Positions 34,801 to 42,858 of a stretch of DNA of 46,113 bases are shown piece after piece. This DNA is from Phycisphaerae bacterium. Lineage in GTDB: Bacteria; Planctomycetota; Phycisphaerae; Phycisphaerales; SM1A02. Positions within the stretch are counted from its first letter, which is position 1. Every line of letters begins with the position of its first letter. Made by a program: the position numbers and the translations under genes. Below the pieces are notes generated by a model. It did no database searches. It was not told the origin of the DNA and worked only from the letters and a program-made list of their open reading frames with translations. Location: NCBI GenBank assembly GCA_002717655.1, contig PBAY01000025.1, positions 1 through 46,113 of the forward strand. The letters are read 5' to 3'.

Positions 34801-35139
34801 CTGCTTGGCTGCAATGACGATGGAGATGGATGCGAAGGCTACAGCTCCTTCCTTGAGATCCCCGTGACCCGCGATCAGGCCTACCTCGTCCGCGTCGGCG
34901 GATGGAATGAAGGCAATCAGGGAACCGGCCTGCTGCTCCTCGATGGCCCTGAAGAAGGCTGTGATGACGAGCCAGACTGCCCCGGCGATGTCACAGGCGA
35001 TGGACTCGCTGATGTCAATGACATCCTGGCCATTCTCGGAGCCTTCGGTACAAGTGATCCAGACGCGGATCTCGATGGTGACGGAATTGTCGCCGTCAAT
35101 GACATCCTGCTTCTGCTGAGCTACTACGGCGACTGCTGA
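31867..35139 (+). CDS. Secreted trypsin-like serine protease with P-domain and dockerin-like C-terminus
   Basis: The 1090-residue product has a signal peptide (to TASA, about residue 23), then a chymotrypsin-fold domain with TANHC (His 245), SDFTLVQL (Asp 299) and GSSGSPLF (Ser 378), in the style of lysyl-endopeptidase-like S1 enzymes. Next are an immunoglobulin-like region (about 440-660), a proprotein-convertase P-domain (about 661-790, with THTYIGDLEVILTSPEG and FTEGGTGVWTLLVRD), a cadherin-like/Big domain (about 800-890), a CUB-like region (about 895-1030) and the Cys-bracketed dockerin-like module (1038-1090, ending YYGDC). AAGGGGAG precedes the ATG. Likely a surface-displayed or secreted protease. 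Confidence 0.88.
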   Translation: MFSKIRFGIAAAMMASIAGTASAQGDFDGNPSVDLIEIPTLDFEALAQDDIRRDAEGLPPRYAVPHEVRTGPAFGGTWSQPDADTWLWQMRVASPDCLSINLAFEHFIMPDGAVMHITSHDERFSLRPITSLDNNPDNQYWTPPVPDSEVLISIEMDADIRPFIEDGIVLTSINVGYRGFYDGAFDHADRSGSCNYDVECDETEGWENEIPCVAVISTGGSTFCTGFMVNTIRNDRTPMFMTANHCGVNSGNAASLVTFWNYQDPESGPLDCPGNSIDGGPQDFYLTGSQFRASYAASDFTLVQLNQSPPQEWEISYCGWSAEDVVSEYSVAIHHPSTDYKRWSIDYEPSQIYGYNGPGDTHLRIVDWDLGTTEPGSSGSPLFDQNHRVIGQLHGGYAACGNDLEDWYGRFAVSWNNGLSQYLDPDNTGSLLCDTLPGVGMSITPAGLVEHLCSAGCQDVEPTQTIYTIANNSPETIEWSAVIYGSSGMRGIPFLEVVGPNSGTIAPDGTVDLVVSVIDVSSWSNGVYTAEVRIIDETNDLEISRDHVLEIGTSLISVEPGFDFTAGGPVGGPFTTSQTYTVTSLRPTATVVAVDADVPWIEISASEFVFGGIGESSDLTVGFSSAADDLPAGIQTGTVSFTNMTDPLMPTVTRTVTLDVGRYTYVSTDTPIAIQDNSEFTSTIEVSDSYCVADVDVVMDITHTYIGDLEVILTSPEGSSVYLHNRSGGSADDILVTYDDDGEGVLPDGPGELNDFFTEGGTGVWTLLVRDNAGADVGTLNGWSLKIASTGDPCPPYCEDIAVATDENTPIDIELTGYSIEGNPLVYIITSLPNDGTLSDPNGGNITNTPYTLANGGNIVSYSPENGFVGENLFTYRVDDGTPSEEGMVSVDVGQIPMSDDCSDAYTLGNGTFEFDTTAATTDGPSHADCQFDGQTYNDIWFRYVACNDGTLTVSTCNTADYDTDLVVYDGDDCGNLSLLGCNDDGDGCEGYSSFLEIPVTRDQAYLVRVGGWNEGNQGTGLLLLDGPEEGCDDEPDCPGDVTGDGLADVNDILAILGAFGTSDPDADLDGDGIVAVNDILLLLSYYGDC

Positions 35140-35162
35140 TCGCCAAGCACACCCTGAACCAG

Positions 35163-35199
35163 CGGGCTCCGGCGATCGCCGGGGCCCGTTGTCATTTTC
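35163..35199 (+). terminator. Terminator after the serine protease gene
   Basis: A long GC stem centred on CCGGCGATCGCCGG (35163-35188, outer CGGGC/GCCCG) is followed by TTGTCATTTT. It lies between the convergent protease and rmuC genes. Confidence 0.7.
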
Positions 35200-36534
35200 T
35201 CAGTCAATTTCGGATTGTTCGTCAGGCACCTGATCTTCAATCGACTCGGGAAGACCGAGCAGCGCCGCAGAATCCGAACCCTCCGGAAGCTCCTGCACAT
35301 CCTGCATCTTCCGCTTCATCTGACGGCTGCGAGTACCCATCTTGCTGACCGTGTTCTGGGCTGTGGACAACTGCTTCTCCAGCTGTCCGATGACACCCTC
35401 GAACTTGCCGAACTCCTCTTTGACGGCTGCCAGAACATCCCAGATCTCGGCTGATCTTCGTTCAATCGCCAAGGCACGGAATCCGAGACGAATGCTGCTG
35501 AGTATCGCTGCCAGAGTTGTCGGACCTGCTGGCACAACCCGATACTTCTGACGAAGCTCTGCATCAAGACCCGGAAGGCGAAGCACTTCGCCATACAGGC
35601 CTTCCGTAGGCAGGAACATGATTCCATAGTCAATCGTGTGAGGAGGGCTGACGTATTTCTCGCGGATATCCGAGGCAGACTTGACCACTGCCTGGCGAAG
35701 TCCTCGCTCAGCCCCCTCCTTGCCAGCCACGTCACCCTTCTCAATCGCATCCTGAAGTCGCATCCAATCTTCCTGTGGGAACTTGGAATCAATTGGCAGC
35801 CAGACGACATCGCCAGTGCCATGACCAGGCATCTTGACGGCGAACTCAACACGACTGTTCGTTCCTGGGACGGTCTCGACATTCTGTTCATACTGGTCGG
35901 CCACCAGGAGATCCTGAAGGATCGCTTCAAGCTGAATCTCACCCCAGGTGCCTCTTGTCTTGACATTTGAAAGTACACGCTGAAGACCACCGACATTTTC
36001 AGCAAGTGATCGCATTTCGCCCAGACCCTGCTGTACTTCCTGCAGATGCTTGCTGACCAGCTGAAATGATTCGGAAAGACGTGTCTGCAGAGTCTTCTGC
36101 AGCTTCTCATCCACAGTCTGCCTCATCTCCTCGAGCTTCTTCTCATTTCCAGCCTGCAGCGTCGCCATCTGGGTGGCGATGGCCTGATGAATCTCCGCCA
36201 GTCTCTTCTGGGTATCACCCAGCAGCCTCTGAGTGTCCTGAGAAAGCTTCTCCAGGCCGCCTTGCTGAGCTGCACCCAACTTGACTACCTGATCAGTGAG
36301 ACTTTCCTGCGTCACCGCAAGCGTATCTCGGATCTCCGCACGAAGTTCCCTCGCGGCCTTGTCGTCAGCCTCACGACTTCGCTGCGCCTCTTCAAGAAAC
36401 ACTCGCTGAAGCGCTACTTCTAGGGAGTCCAATGATCCGGTTGTTCCATCTCCCGCAGCCCGCTTGAAGAAGACGAACTGAATGATGATCACCAGCAGCG
36501 CCAGCAACAGCATGATTCCGAGCAGGATTTCCAT
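35200..36534 (-). CDS. rmuC: DNA recombination protein RmuC
   Basis: The 444-residue product has an N-terminal membrane anchor (MEILLGIMLLLALLVIIIQF), a long coiled coil (about 45-190, Glu/Gln/Lys heptads), and the RmuC nuclease-like domain: NVKTRGTWGEIQLEAILQD, VWLPIDSKFPQEDW, and IDYGIMFLPTEGLYGEVLR (PD-(D/E)XK-type core). RmuC limits sequence inversions in E. coli, and its fold suggests DNA cleavage. The start is ATG 36534 with GGAG 8 nt upstream; the frame is open to 36777. TATACT (rc of 36576-36581) could be the -10 box. It diverges from the MATE-like gene. Confidence 0.92.
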   Translation of the reverse strand: MEILLGIMLLLALLVIIIQFVFFKRAAGDGTTGSLDSLEVALQRVFLEEAQRSREADDKAARELRAEIRDTLAVTQESLTDQVVKLGAAQQGGLEKLSQDTQRLLGDTQKRLAEIHQAIATQMATLQAGNEKKLEEMRQTVDEKLQKTLQTRLSESFQLVSKHLQEVQQGLGEMRSLAENVGGLQRVLSNVKTRGTWGEIQLEAILQDLLVADQYEQNVETVPGTNSRVEFAVKMPGHGTGDVVWLPIDSKFPQEDWMRLQDAIEKGDVAGKEGAERGLRQAVVKSASDIREKYVSPPHTIDYGIMFLPTEGLYGEVLRLPGLDAELRQKYRVVPAGPTTLAAILSSIRLGFRALAIERRSAEIWDVLAAVKEEFGKFEGVIGQLEKQLSTAQNTVSKMGTRSRQMKRKMQDVQELPEGSDSAALLGLPESIEDQVPDEQSEID

Positions 36535-36627
36535 GATGCATTCTCCTCGAGGCCAATGACCGGTATTCGATCGGAAGTATATCCAGCTGGCATTAACCGC
36601 CTGTGGACGGGATACTCCACCACTCAA

Positions 36628-37956
36628 ATGAGTGATACCGATCCAACATCCCCCCCCCACGACCCGAAGCTGACCGGAAGAGCTGTGATGCACGACTGGT
36701 GGCCACTGGCGATCAGCTGGGGGCTCATGGGTCTCGAGATGCCTGCCATCAGCATCGTGATCGGACATCTCCCACAAGCCGAAATCATGCTTGCGGCTTT
36801 CGGTGGCATTGCCTTTCCACTTGGACTGATCGTTGAATCGCCGATCATCATGATGCTTGCTGCCTCAACGGCACTGAGTCGCAATTACGATCAGTTCCTC
36901 AAGTTGCAGCACTTCATGACCATCGTTTCGATCGGCCTGACGATCCTCCACGCTGCACTGGCCTTTACACCCCTCTGGACCTGGGCCGTCATTCCTCTGT
37001 TGGACATACCAACTGAAGTACAAGAACCATCACGTCTGGCCTTCGCATGGCTGCTGCCCTGGACCTGGGCTATTGCCGATCGACGCTTCAGGCAAGGGAT
37101 GTTGATCCATTTTGGAAGACGTGAAGTCATCGCCTATGGAACTGGAATAAGACTACTGGCTACTGTTGGAATGCTGATTCTGCTTGCACAGCTGGGGGTC
37201 ATGGGAGCCGTCGTTGCAACAGCATCCCTGTCAACCGGAGTCATCGTTGAAGCCGCATATGTTCGGATCCGATCAAGGCCTGTTGTTGCAGGCCCCCTCA
37301 AATCCGCTCCAGCATCAGATCAGCCATTGAGACTGACAAAGCTTCTTCGCTTCTATGTCCCGCTTGCGCTTACACCGATGCTCGTACTGGCAGCCCAGCC
37401 CATTGGCGCCGCTGGCATGACAAGAATGCCGGATGCGTTGGCATCACTTGCCGTATGGGCACCTCTTGGGGGAATCATCTTTCTGGTGCGAAGCGTTGGA
37501 ATCGCCTACAACGAAGTTGTCATCAGGCTTACAAGCAAGGAGGGAAGTGGGCCTGTGCTTCGCCGATTTGCCTGGATCGCCGGACTGATCTTCTCAGGCG
37601 TGATGCTTGTGATTTCACTCACACCACTTGCTGGCATCTGGTTCCAGCAGATCGTCGGGCTGAAACCTGAACTTGCACAACTGGGAGTTTCCGTTCTCTG
37701 GCTTGGTGCACCGATTCCCCTCATGACCTTCCTTCAATCGTTCTATCAGGGCGTTCTGGTCGATCATCATCGGACAAGACCCGTAACTGAATCGGTTGTG
37801 ATCTATCTCGGCATCACGATTCTGGGGCTTGGATCAGGCATCCTCCATGGAGGATGGGTTGGACTGATTGTGGCCATCACCACCTACACGATCGCCAATT
37901 CGGGCCAGACCCTCTGGCTCTACATCAGGGCCAGAGACCTCCTCAGGACCCCATGA
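36628..37956 (+). CDS. MATE-like multidrug/oligosaccharidyl-lipid exporter superfamily membrane protein
   Basis: The 442-residue product has about 12 hydrophobic helices and no cleavable signal. The first half contains GLEMPAISIVIGHLP, AFGGIAFPLGLIVESPIIMM and ASTALSRNYDQF, which resemble the inward-facing helices of MOP-superfamily transporters and the bacterial relatives of the ANKH group. It is probably a small-molecule or lipid-linked substrate exporter. I start at ATG 36628, with GATACT 11 nt upstream and no Shine-Dalgarno sequence. It stands alone, divergent from rmuC. The superfamily call is reasonable and the subfamily is uncertain. Confidence 0.7.
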   Translation: MSDTDPTSPPHDPKLTGRAVMHDWWPLAISWGLMGLEMPAISIVIGHLPQAEIMLAAFGGIAFPLGLIVESPIIMMLAASTALSRNYDQFLKLQHFMTIVSIGLTILHAALAFTPLWTWAVIPLLDIPTEVQEPSRLAFAWLLPWTWAIADRRFRQGMLIHFGRREVIAYGTGIRLLATVGMLILLAQLGVMGAVVATASLSTGVIVEAAYVRIRSRPVVAGPLKSAPASDQPLRLTKLLRFYVPLALTPMLVLAAQPIGAAGMTRMPDALASLAVWAPLGGIIFLVRSVGIAYNEVVIRLTSKEGSGPVLRRFAWIAGLIFSGVMLVISLTPLAGIWFQQIVGLKPELAQLGVSVLWLGAPIPLMTFLQSFYQGVLVDHHRTRPVTESVVIYLGITILGLGSGILHGGWVGLIVAITTYTIANSGQTLWLYIRARDLLRTP

Positions 37957-38155
37957 AGGCCTGTTCTGAAAGATTGTGCAGGGTCTAATATCAGCTCTGA
38001 AAGGTGTTTAAAGGGCGACCTGCCTCTCCTGGACCCCTTCAAACCGTCCAAGATTGACTCATCACGATATTTGTACCGGACTCGCCCTGATACGGGGTTA
38101 CACTGAAAGGCCGTATCCCCCGAAACCTTTTACTTAATTCAGAGAGAGATTCACA

Positions 38156-39553
38156 ATGAAGATGTCAACAGCTCTGCTCGCACCACTTGCGGGTTCAGCC
38201 ATTGCACTTACCGCAACAATCTCCATTGGCGGCGAAGATTACTGCACCGTCGAAGGTCCGGACATCATCACCTACAAGGTGGCTGATTCATTCGGCAATT
38301 ATGACTTTGATTACTACGGACAGGATGATGGCATCCTTGCCTATGCCGTAGCAACAACGTCAGGAAACCCAGGCAACATGGTTTCCCAGTGGACAGGTCC
38401 TACCGGGGAATACTCCCCAGTCATCGGCTCAGGCGTCTATCGACTGGGCGCTGATGGCAGCTTTGAACAGGTCGGCATCAGCTGGCTCAAGCACTCCTTC
38501 TGCGCTGTCAGCGAGGCGATGTGCAGCTGTCAGGCAACGAACTGTTCGAATCTCGGCATTGGTTGCGCCGACACCTACTGGGCAGGCCTCAACGCTGATG
38601 CTGACGCACCTCGTTCCGAAATCAACCCAACCACGGGACGCTTCGAGTATCCATTCGTTCAGTCACCTTGTGGCCAGAGCGCGATGCGAGGCAAGATTCA
38701 GATCGATGCCGACGACGTCAACCCAAGCAACAACGCGGGTGCACGCTACTTCGTAGAAAGCCAGTACATCGCACCGGATTCCGACCCCGACTATCCGGAT
38801 GAGTACGACTATGACAGCCAGTTCAACAACGTCTCTTTCCGTGAGATTCGCTGGACAGGCTCCACCAACACGCAGCCAGTAGGCCCTACCGTGGTGATGG
38901 AATCCGCAATCAGCATGTGGGCCGAAGCAGGCGCTTCAGTCAGCCAGGTCTGGACTCCAGAAGCAGATGGCTGGCAAGGCCTGATGCACATGGGTGTCAA
39001 GGTGACTGACAACAACGATGGCACCTGGACATACCGCTATGCCGTCCACAACCAGAACTCACACGAGTCTGCTGGACGATTCAGCGTACCAATCTCTGAT
39101 TGCGTCGAAGTCAGCAACGTGAGCTTCCATGCCCCTCAGTACCACTCCTGTGAACTCGTCGCCAATACTGATTGGCAGGCTGAAGTCACTGACACCGCTG
39201 TGACTTGGTCAACCCAGACCTACGCGGAGAATGAGTGGAGCAATCCAGTCCGCTGGGGCACGATGTACTCCTTCAGCTTTGACGCCAACTACCCACCAAG
39301 CGCCGGCATCGTGGATATCGGCATGTGGCGAACTGACGCGCTGAGCGTCGAGGTTGCTGCCCGTGGCCCACTGCCAGACTGCGGCGGTAGCGACTGCCCT
39401 GCCGACCTCAATGACGACGGCACCATCAATGTCAACGATGTGCTCCTGCTCATTGCAGCATGGAACACCTCCAATGGCGACATCGATGGCGACAATGATA
39501 CTGACGTCAACGACCTTCTCGGCATGCTTGAAGTATTCAATACTGATTGCTGA
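38156..39553 (+). CDS. Secreted protein of unknown function with dockerin-like C-terminus
   Basis: The 465-residue product begins with a signal peptide (MKMSTALLAPLAGSAIALTA). The body (25-410) has no motif I know. It is Asp/Asn/Gly- and Cys-rich, has about eight Cys in the first half (AMCSCQATNCSNLGIGC), and looks beta-rich (DNNDGTWTYRYAVHNQNSHE). The C-terminus (from about 413) is the Cys-bracketed dockerin-like module CPADLNDDG...FNTDC. GAGAGAG precedes the ATG and a strong terminator follows, so it is a single-gene unit. It is likely a structural surface protein. Confidence 0.8.
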   Translation: MKMSTALLAPLAGSAIALTATISIGGEDYCTVEGPDIITYKVADSFGNYDFDYYGQDDGILAYAVATTSGNPGNMVSQWTGPTGEYSPVIGSGVYRLGADGSFEQVGISWLKHSFCAVSEAMCSCQATNCSNLGIGCADTYWAGLNADADAPRSEINPTTGRFEYPFVQSPCGQSAMRGKIQIDADDVNPSNNAGARYFVESQYIAPDSDPDYPDEYDYDSQFNNVSFREIRWTGSTNTQPVGPTVVMESAISMWAEAGASVSQVWTPEADGWQGLMHMGVKVTDNNDGTWTYRYAVHNQNSHESAGRFSVPISDCVEVSNVSFHAPQYHSCELVANTDWQAEVTDTAVTWSTQTYAENEWSNPVRWGTMYSFSFDANYPPSAGIVDIGMWRTDALSVEVAARGPLPDCGGSDCPADLNDDGTINVNDVLLLIAAWNTSNGDIDGDNDTDVNDLLGMLEVFNTDC

Positions 39554-39586
39554 ATCAGTTGAACGCCAGTCTTTGATTGACCCACA

Positions 39587-39624
39587 CCGGGACGCGGCTT
39601 CGGTCGCGTCCCGGTTTCTTTTTT
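39587..39624 (+). terminator. Strong rho-independent terminator
   Basis: CCGGGACGCG (39587-39596) and CGCGTCCCGG (39605-39614) form a perfect 10-bp stem, followed by TTTCTTTTTT. It ends the dockerin protein gene at 38156-39553. Confidence 0.92.
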
Positions 39625-39646
39625 GCTTGTGCGACTCCAATCCTTC

Positions 39647-41512
39647 TCAGTTCGCCTTGGCTGACATCTGATCAATCCACTGGGCAAATCCGTTGGCGAA
39701 TGCTTCGAAGCCATCAGAACCAAGCTCGACAATTGATTCCTTGCCATGAACGACACGAATTGACGCATCCAGTTCAACTGGTCCGCTGAATCCAGGAATG
39801 TCAGCTTCACGCTCAATCGACTCGTGTGCCTTGGCCAACGCTTCCTCAACACTCCGATTGACCTTGGCAGCCAGATCAGCAGCCGCCAGGGGCTTGCCGG
39901 TCACATCAGAAAGCATGTCATCCATTGAACGTCCATTGCCGGGATTCCAGTAGTTCTTCGCCAGAAACCCACCAAGTCTCGGATTGTCCAACATATGGCC
40001 ATCACTGGCAAAGATTGCAGAGCGAGTCTGTTCAACTCCCATCTGGGCCAGTACATAGCCATGGTAATAGGCGCTGGCCTCACCAGAGAGAAGATGTGGA
40101 ACAGACAGAACGGGTCGAGGGCTTCCATCGGCAAGCAGGGTCAGCCGTTGCTCCGCCTTTCTGACTGCAGCCAGAATCCCTTCCGGCGTCAGCTCTGACT
40201 CGGGCAATTCGTAGATCGCCCGTTCTGCATAGCAGACCGCCATCATGGCGCGAATCTGCCAGGCCGCATGAGGCTGGACCTGACGAATACCTTGCTCAAT
40301 AAGTTCCACCGGCATGGGCTGACCGGAAGCATCCATCGCATACCGCCGTTGCCAGTCGGCATCACCGATCAGGCTGTCCAGAAGCATTGACTGAATTTCC
40401 GCAAAGGCCACCGAGGTCGGTGCGAACTCCTGGCCAAAGCATGGTGCAGGCATCCTGACATTGGCGAAGTGAGCGGCATGACCACCCTCGTGAAAGAAGG
40501 TTGCTGTGGCGCGTTCACCCGAACCCACCATGCCAGGAATGGCATTGGCCGTAAAGTGAATCCTTGCATGGTTTCTACCAGTACGGCCAATCCAACTCAC
40601 TTCAGGGCCATGCATGAATCCATTTTCATATTTGCCTGCCCGATCAAGCAGATCAAGGACCATGGTGGCACCGTCGTACTTGATACCAAGTCCAGCGAAG
40701 GAGCGGCCCCATCGATTCATGCTTTCCCTGAAGGGGAACCATGGGTCTCGCTGTCTGGTGAGATCACCACCTGTTAGGAATCTCATGTTCCAAGGCGTCA
40801 CAGGCAGATCAGTGGAGATCCCATCAAGGCCACGTTGCGCCGATTCACGAGTCAACCCTTCAAGCTCGTCAAGTCGAGCAAAGATATCAGCCTTGGTCAG
40901 TCCCTCTACTCGACGCACTTTCCAGTCGTAGTAATCCTCTCCGCCAAGCATGCGACCAAGTCGATTTCTCATCTTGACGACTTCAATGAAACCGTTCTGC
41001 AGAACGAAGTCCTCAATGGACCGCAGGCCTTCCCAGGCTGCTTTTCGATTTGATTCCTCAGGGTCCGTTCCCAGCATCACGCCGAGCTTGACACTGCTGG
41101 CCTTATGAAACTGACCAGATTGGTCACGGTAGCCCAGCTCCATCCCCCCACGAGCCTGAGCCAGTCGCCCTTCCGCTTCAACGATTTCAGCAGCCAGTGT
41201 CCGACCTTCTTCAGAGTCAATGGCATGTGCAGACAAGGTCTTCAGCCATCCTTGAAGTGCGGTGGAATCATCATCTGTACCTTGAGTTTCTGCCAATTCT
41301 TGAGCGTCCATGACTTCAGAGAGTCGATTTGGATCCTGCAACCAGGCCTGCAAGGCCAGCTCATGCTCATTGAATTCTTTTTGCGATTGCTCTGGGTTTT
41401 CTCCTAAACCCATGTAAGAACGCCAGAAAGCGTCTTCTTTGGCGTGGTGGAGCTGACAATATTCAGCATTGAGCCGGTCTACAAGGTCCGGTATTTGGGC
41501 TGATTCTGGCAT
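39647..41512 (-). CDS. M3-type oligoendopeptidase (HEGGH)
   Basis: The 621-residue cytosolic protein without signal peptide is a helical zinc peptidase of the M3 (oligoendopeptidase F/thimet-like) type. It has FFHEGGHAAHF (HEGGH at 341-345), with a downstream Glu-containing FAEIQSMLLDSL as the third-ligand helix, and the substrate-binding segment SGEASAYYHGYVLAQMG near the C-terminus. The length and the order of blocks match the family. It presumably degrades short peptides. A GGAGG lies 10 nt upstream of ATG 41512. It converges with the dockerin gene. Confidence 0.88.
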   Translation of the reverse strand: MPESAQIPDLVDRLNAEYCQLHHAKEDAFWRSYMGLGENPEQSQKEFNEHELALQAWLQDPNRLSEVMDAQELAETQGTDDDSTALQGWLKTLSAHAIDSEEGRTLAAEIVEAEGRLAQARGGMELGYRDQSGQFHKASSVKLGVMLGTDPEESNRKAAWEGLRSIEDFVLQNGFIEVVKMRNRLGRMLGGEDYYDWKVRRVEGLTKADIFARLDELEGLTRESAQRGLDGISTDLPVTPWNMRFLTGGDLTRQRDPWFPFRESMNRWGRSFAGLGIKYDGATMVLDLLDRAGKYENGFMHGPEVSWIGRTGRNHARIHFTANAIPGMVGSGERATATFFHEGGHAAHFANVRMPAPCFGQEFAPTSVAFAEIQSMLLDSLIGDADWQRRYAMDASGQPMPVELIEQGIRQVQPHAAWQIRAMMAVCYAERAIYELPESELTPEGILAAVRKAEQRLTLLADGSPRPVLSVPHLLSGEASAYYHGYVLAQMGVEQTRSAIFASDGHMLDNPRLGGFLAKNYWNPGNGRSMDDMLSDVTGKPLAAADLAAKVNRSVEEALAKAHESIEREADIPGFSGPVELDASIRVVHGKESIVELGSDGFEAFANGFAQWIDQMSAKAN

Positions 41513-41786
41513 CGCAAATAGGCCTCCGAGGTGTCAAAAAAGCGGATTTAGTTGGTCTGCAACGAGCTTAACGGCTTTTAAAGCATAGCCAAACCGAATT
41601 TAGAGGTGCATTAAGGCAGAAATGCGGCCGCCCTTTAGCAATTATGGATGCTTCCTCACCCACTTCACAGTAAAGTAAAGAGTCAGTTCGTTTCGAATTC
41701 TCATGGAGATGGGAACCCTTCCCCCTGAGTTGACGAAGTCACATATAGCCATTGTGTTCACCAATTTCGTACCTGGACGAGGAATC
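41513..41786. other. AT-richer intergenic region between the M3 peptidase and pseudopilin genes
   Basis: This 274-bp gap is visibly richer in A+T than its surroundings. It holds the divergent upstream regions of both genes, with TATAGC about 35-40 nt before the pseudopilin ATG as one possible -10. No protein or RNA gene could be supported. Confidence 0.4.
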
Positions 41787-42749
41787 ATGAAGAAGACACG
41801 CGGATTCACACTTGTTGAACTGCTCGTAGTCATCGGCATCATCGCCGTGCTGCTGGGCATTCTCCTGCCGGCTCTTGCTGGCGCTCGCAGCGCTGCCCGA
41901 CTTGCTGAAGATCAGAAGCGGGGCCAGTCACTCCATCAAGGCTGGACAACCTATGCAGCCCAGAACGACTCGGAATTTCCTACTCCAGGAAATGTCGATC
42001 GTGATCCAATCAGCCAGGGTGGCCAGTTGGTCAACATCATGGATCGTGGCGGTAAGCGTTGGGAACTCAACACCACCGACAATGTCCACTCCCTGTGCAT
42101 CATGAACCGAATCTACGAAGCACGTAACTGTGTCCTGAATTCGGACAACTCCCCAGCAGTCTTCGCCTGCGATTACAACTTCAACAACTACTACCCATAT
42201 GGCGACATCGGCAGCAACCCTGCTGGCGACGACGATGTGGAGAGCTATCTTGAAGCTCAGGATGGCGACACCCACTGGGATCCCCTCTTCAATTGTGATC
42301 TTGAAGACGAATGCCACACCTCATGGGCCTCAACCGCTCTGATGGGCAGCCGCATCAAGCCAGGCACCGGCTACTGGGCCATGAGCGGACGTCCTGACGT
42401 CGTCGTTCTCTGCACCCGCGGCCCACGCATGGGTCAGCAACTTCCAGACTCGGAAACCTACTCACAGTACTCACCAGTCGAGCGATATCGCGGCATCTGC
42501 GTCTTCAACGATGCAAGTACCTCTGTTGAGGACAGCATGTACCCAACACGTTCTGTCTACTCCAACAAGTACGGACAATGCCCCGACAACATCTACACAT
42601 TCGACTGCCCAGACGGCGCTCCTGTATGCAACGCCTATGGCAATGACTCCCTGAACCTTCTGATTACAGAGTTCAACGGCAACACCGACGACGCTCCATG
42701 GGGCGACAACGGTCCTGATTACACTGCCAGCTGGGATGACCCAGAGTGA
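41787..42749 (+). CDS. Type II secretion-type pseudopilin / prepilin-like protein
   Basis: The 320-residue product has a short basic leader and the class-3 prepilin signal RGFTLVELLVVIGIIAVLL, with cleavage expected after Gly 6 and Glu 5 of the mature protein. A long amphipathic helix (ALAGARSAARLAEDQKRGQ) follows, and then a Cys- and Asp-rich globular head. This resembles the many planctomycete pseudopilin-like proteins. The start is ATG 41787 with GAGGA directly upstream; the frame is open to 41703. The secretion machinery and prepilin peptidase are not in the window. Confidence 0.85.
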   Translation: MKKTRGFTLVELLVVIGIIAVLLGILLPALAGARSAARLAEDQKRGQSLHQGWTTYAAQNDSEFPTPGNVDRDPISQGGQLVNIMDRGGKRWELNTTDNVHSLCIMNRIYEARNCVLNSDNSPAVFACDYNFNNYYPYGDIGSNPAGDDDVESYLEAQDGDTHWDPLFNCDLEDECHTSWASTALMGSRIKPGTGYWAMSGRPDVVVLCTRGPRMGQQLPDSETYSQYSPVERYRGICVFNDASTSVEDSMYPTRSVYSNKYGQCPDNIYTFDCPDGAPVCNAYGNDSLNLLITEFNGNTDDAPWGDNGPDYTASWDDPE

Positions 42750-42778
42750 TCCATCACTCTTTGACATGAACCTCATCT

Positions 42779-42806
42779 GTGGGCCTTCCGGAAACGGGAG
42801 GCCCAC
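42779..42806 (+). terminator. Hairpin between the pseudopilin and thioredoxin/beta-helix genes
   Basis: GTGGGCCT (42779-42786) pairs with AGGCCCAC (42799-42806), with an inner CCG/CGG. No T-tract follows (AATTAAAATG), so it may be a weak terminator or a leader structure of the next gene. Confidence 0.5.
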
Positions 42807-42858
42807 AATTAAAATGGACTTCACTACTCTTTCAAATCCAAATCCACCGGAGAGAGAA

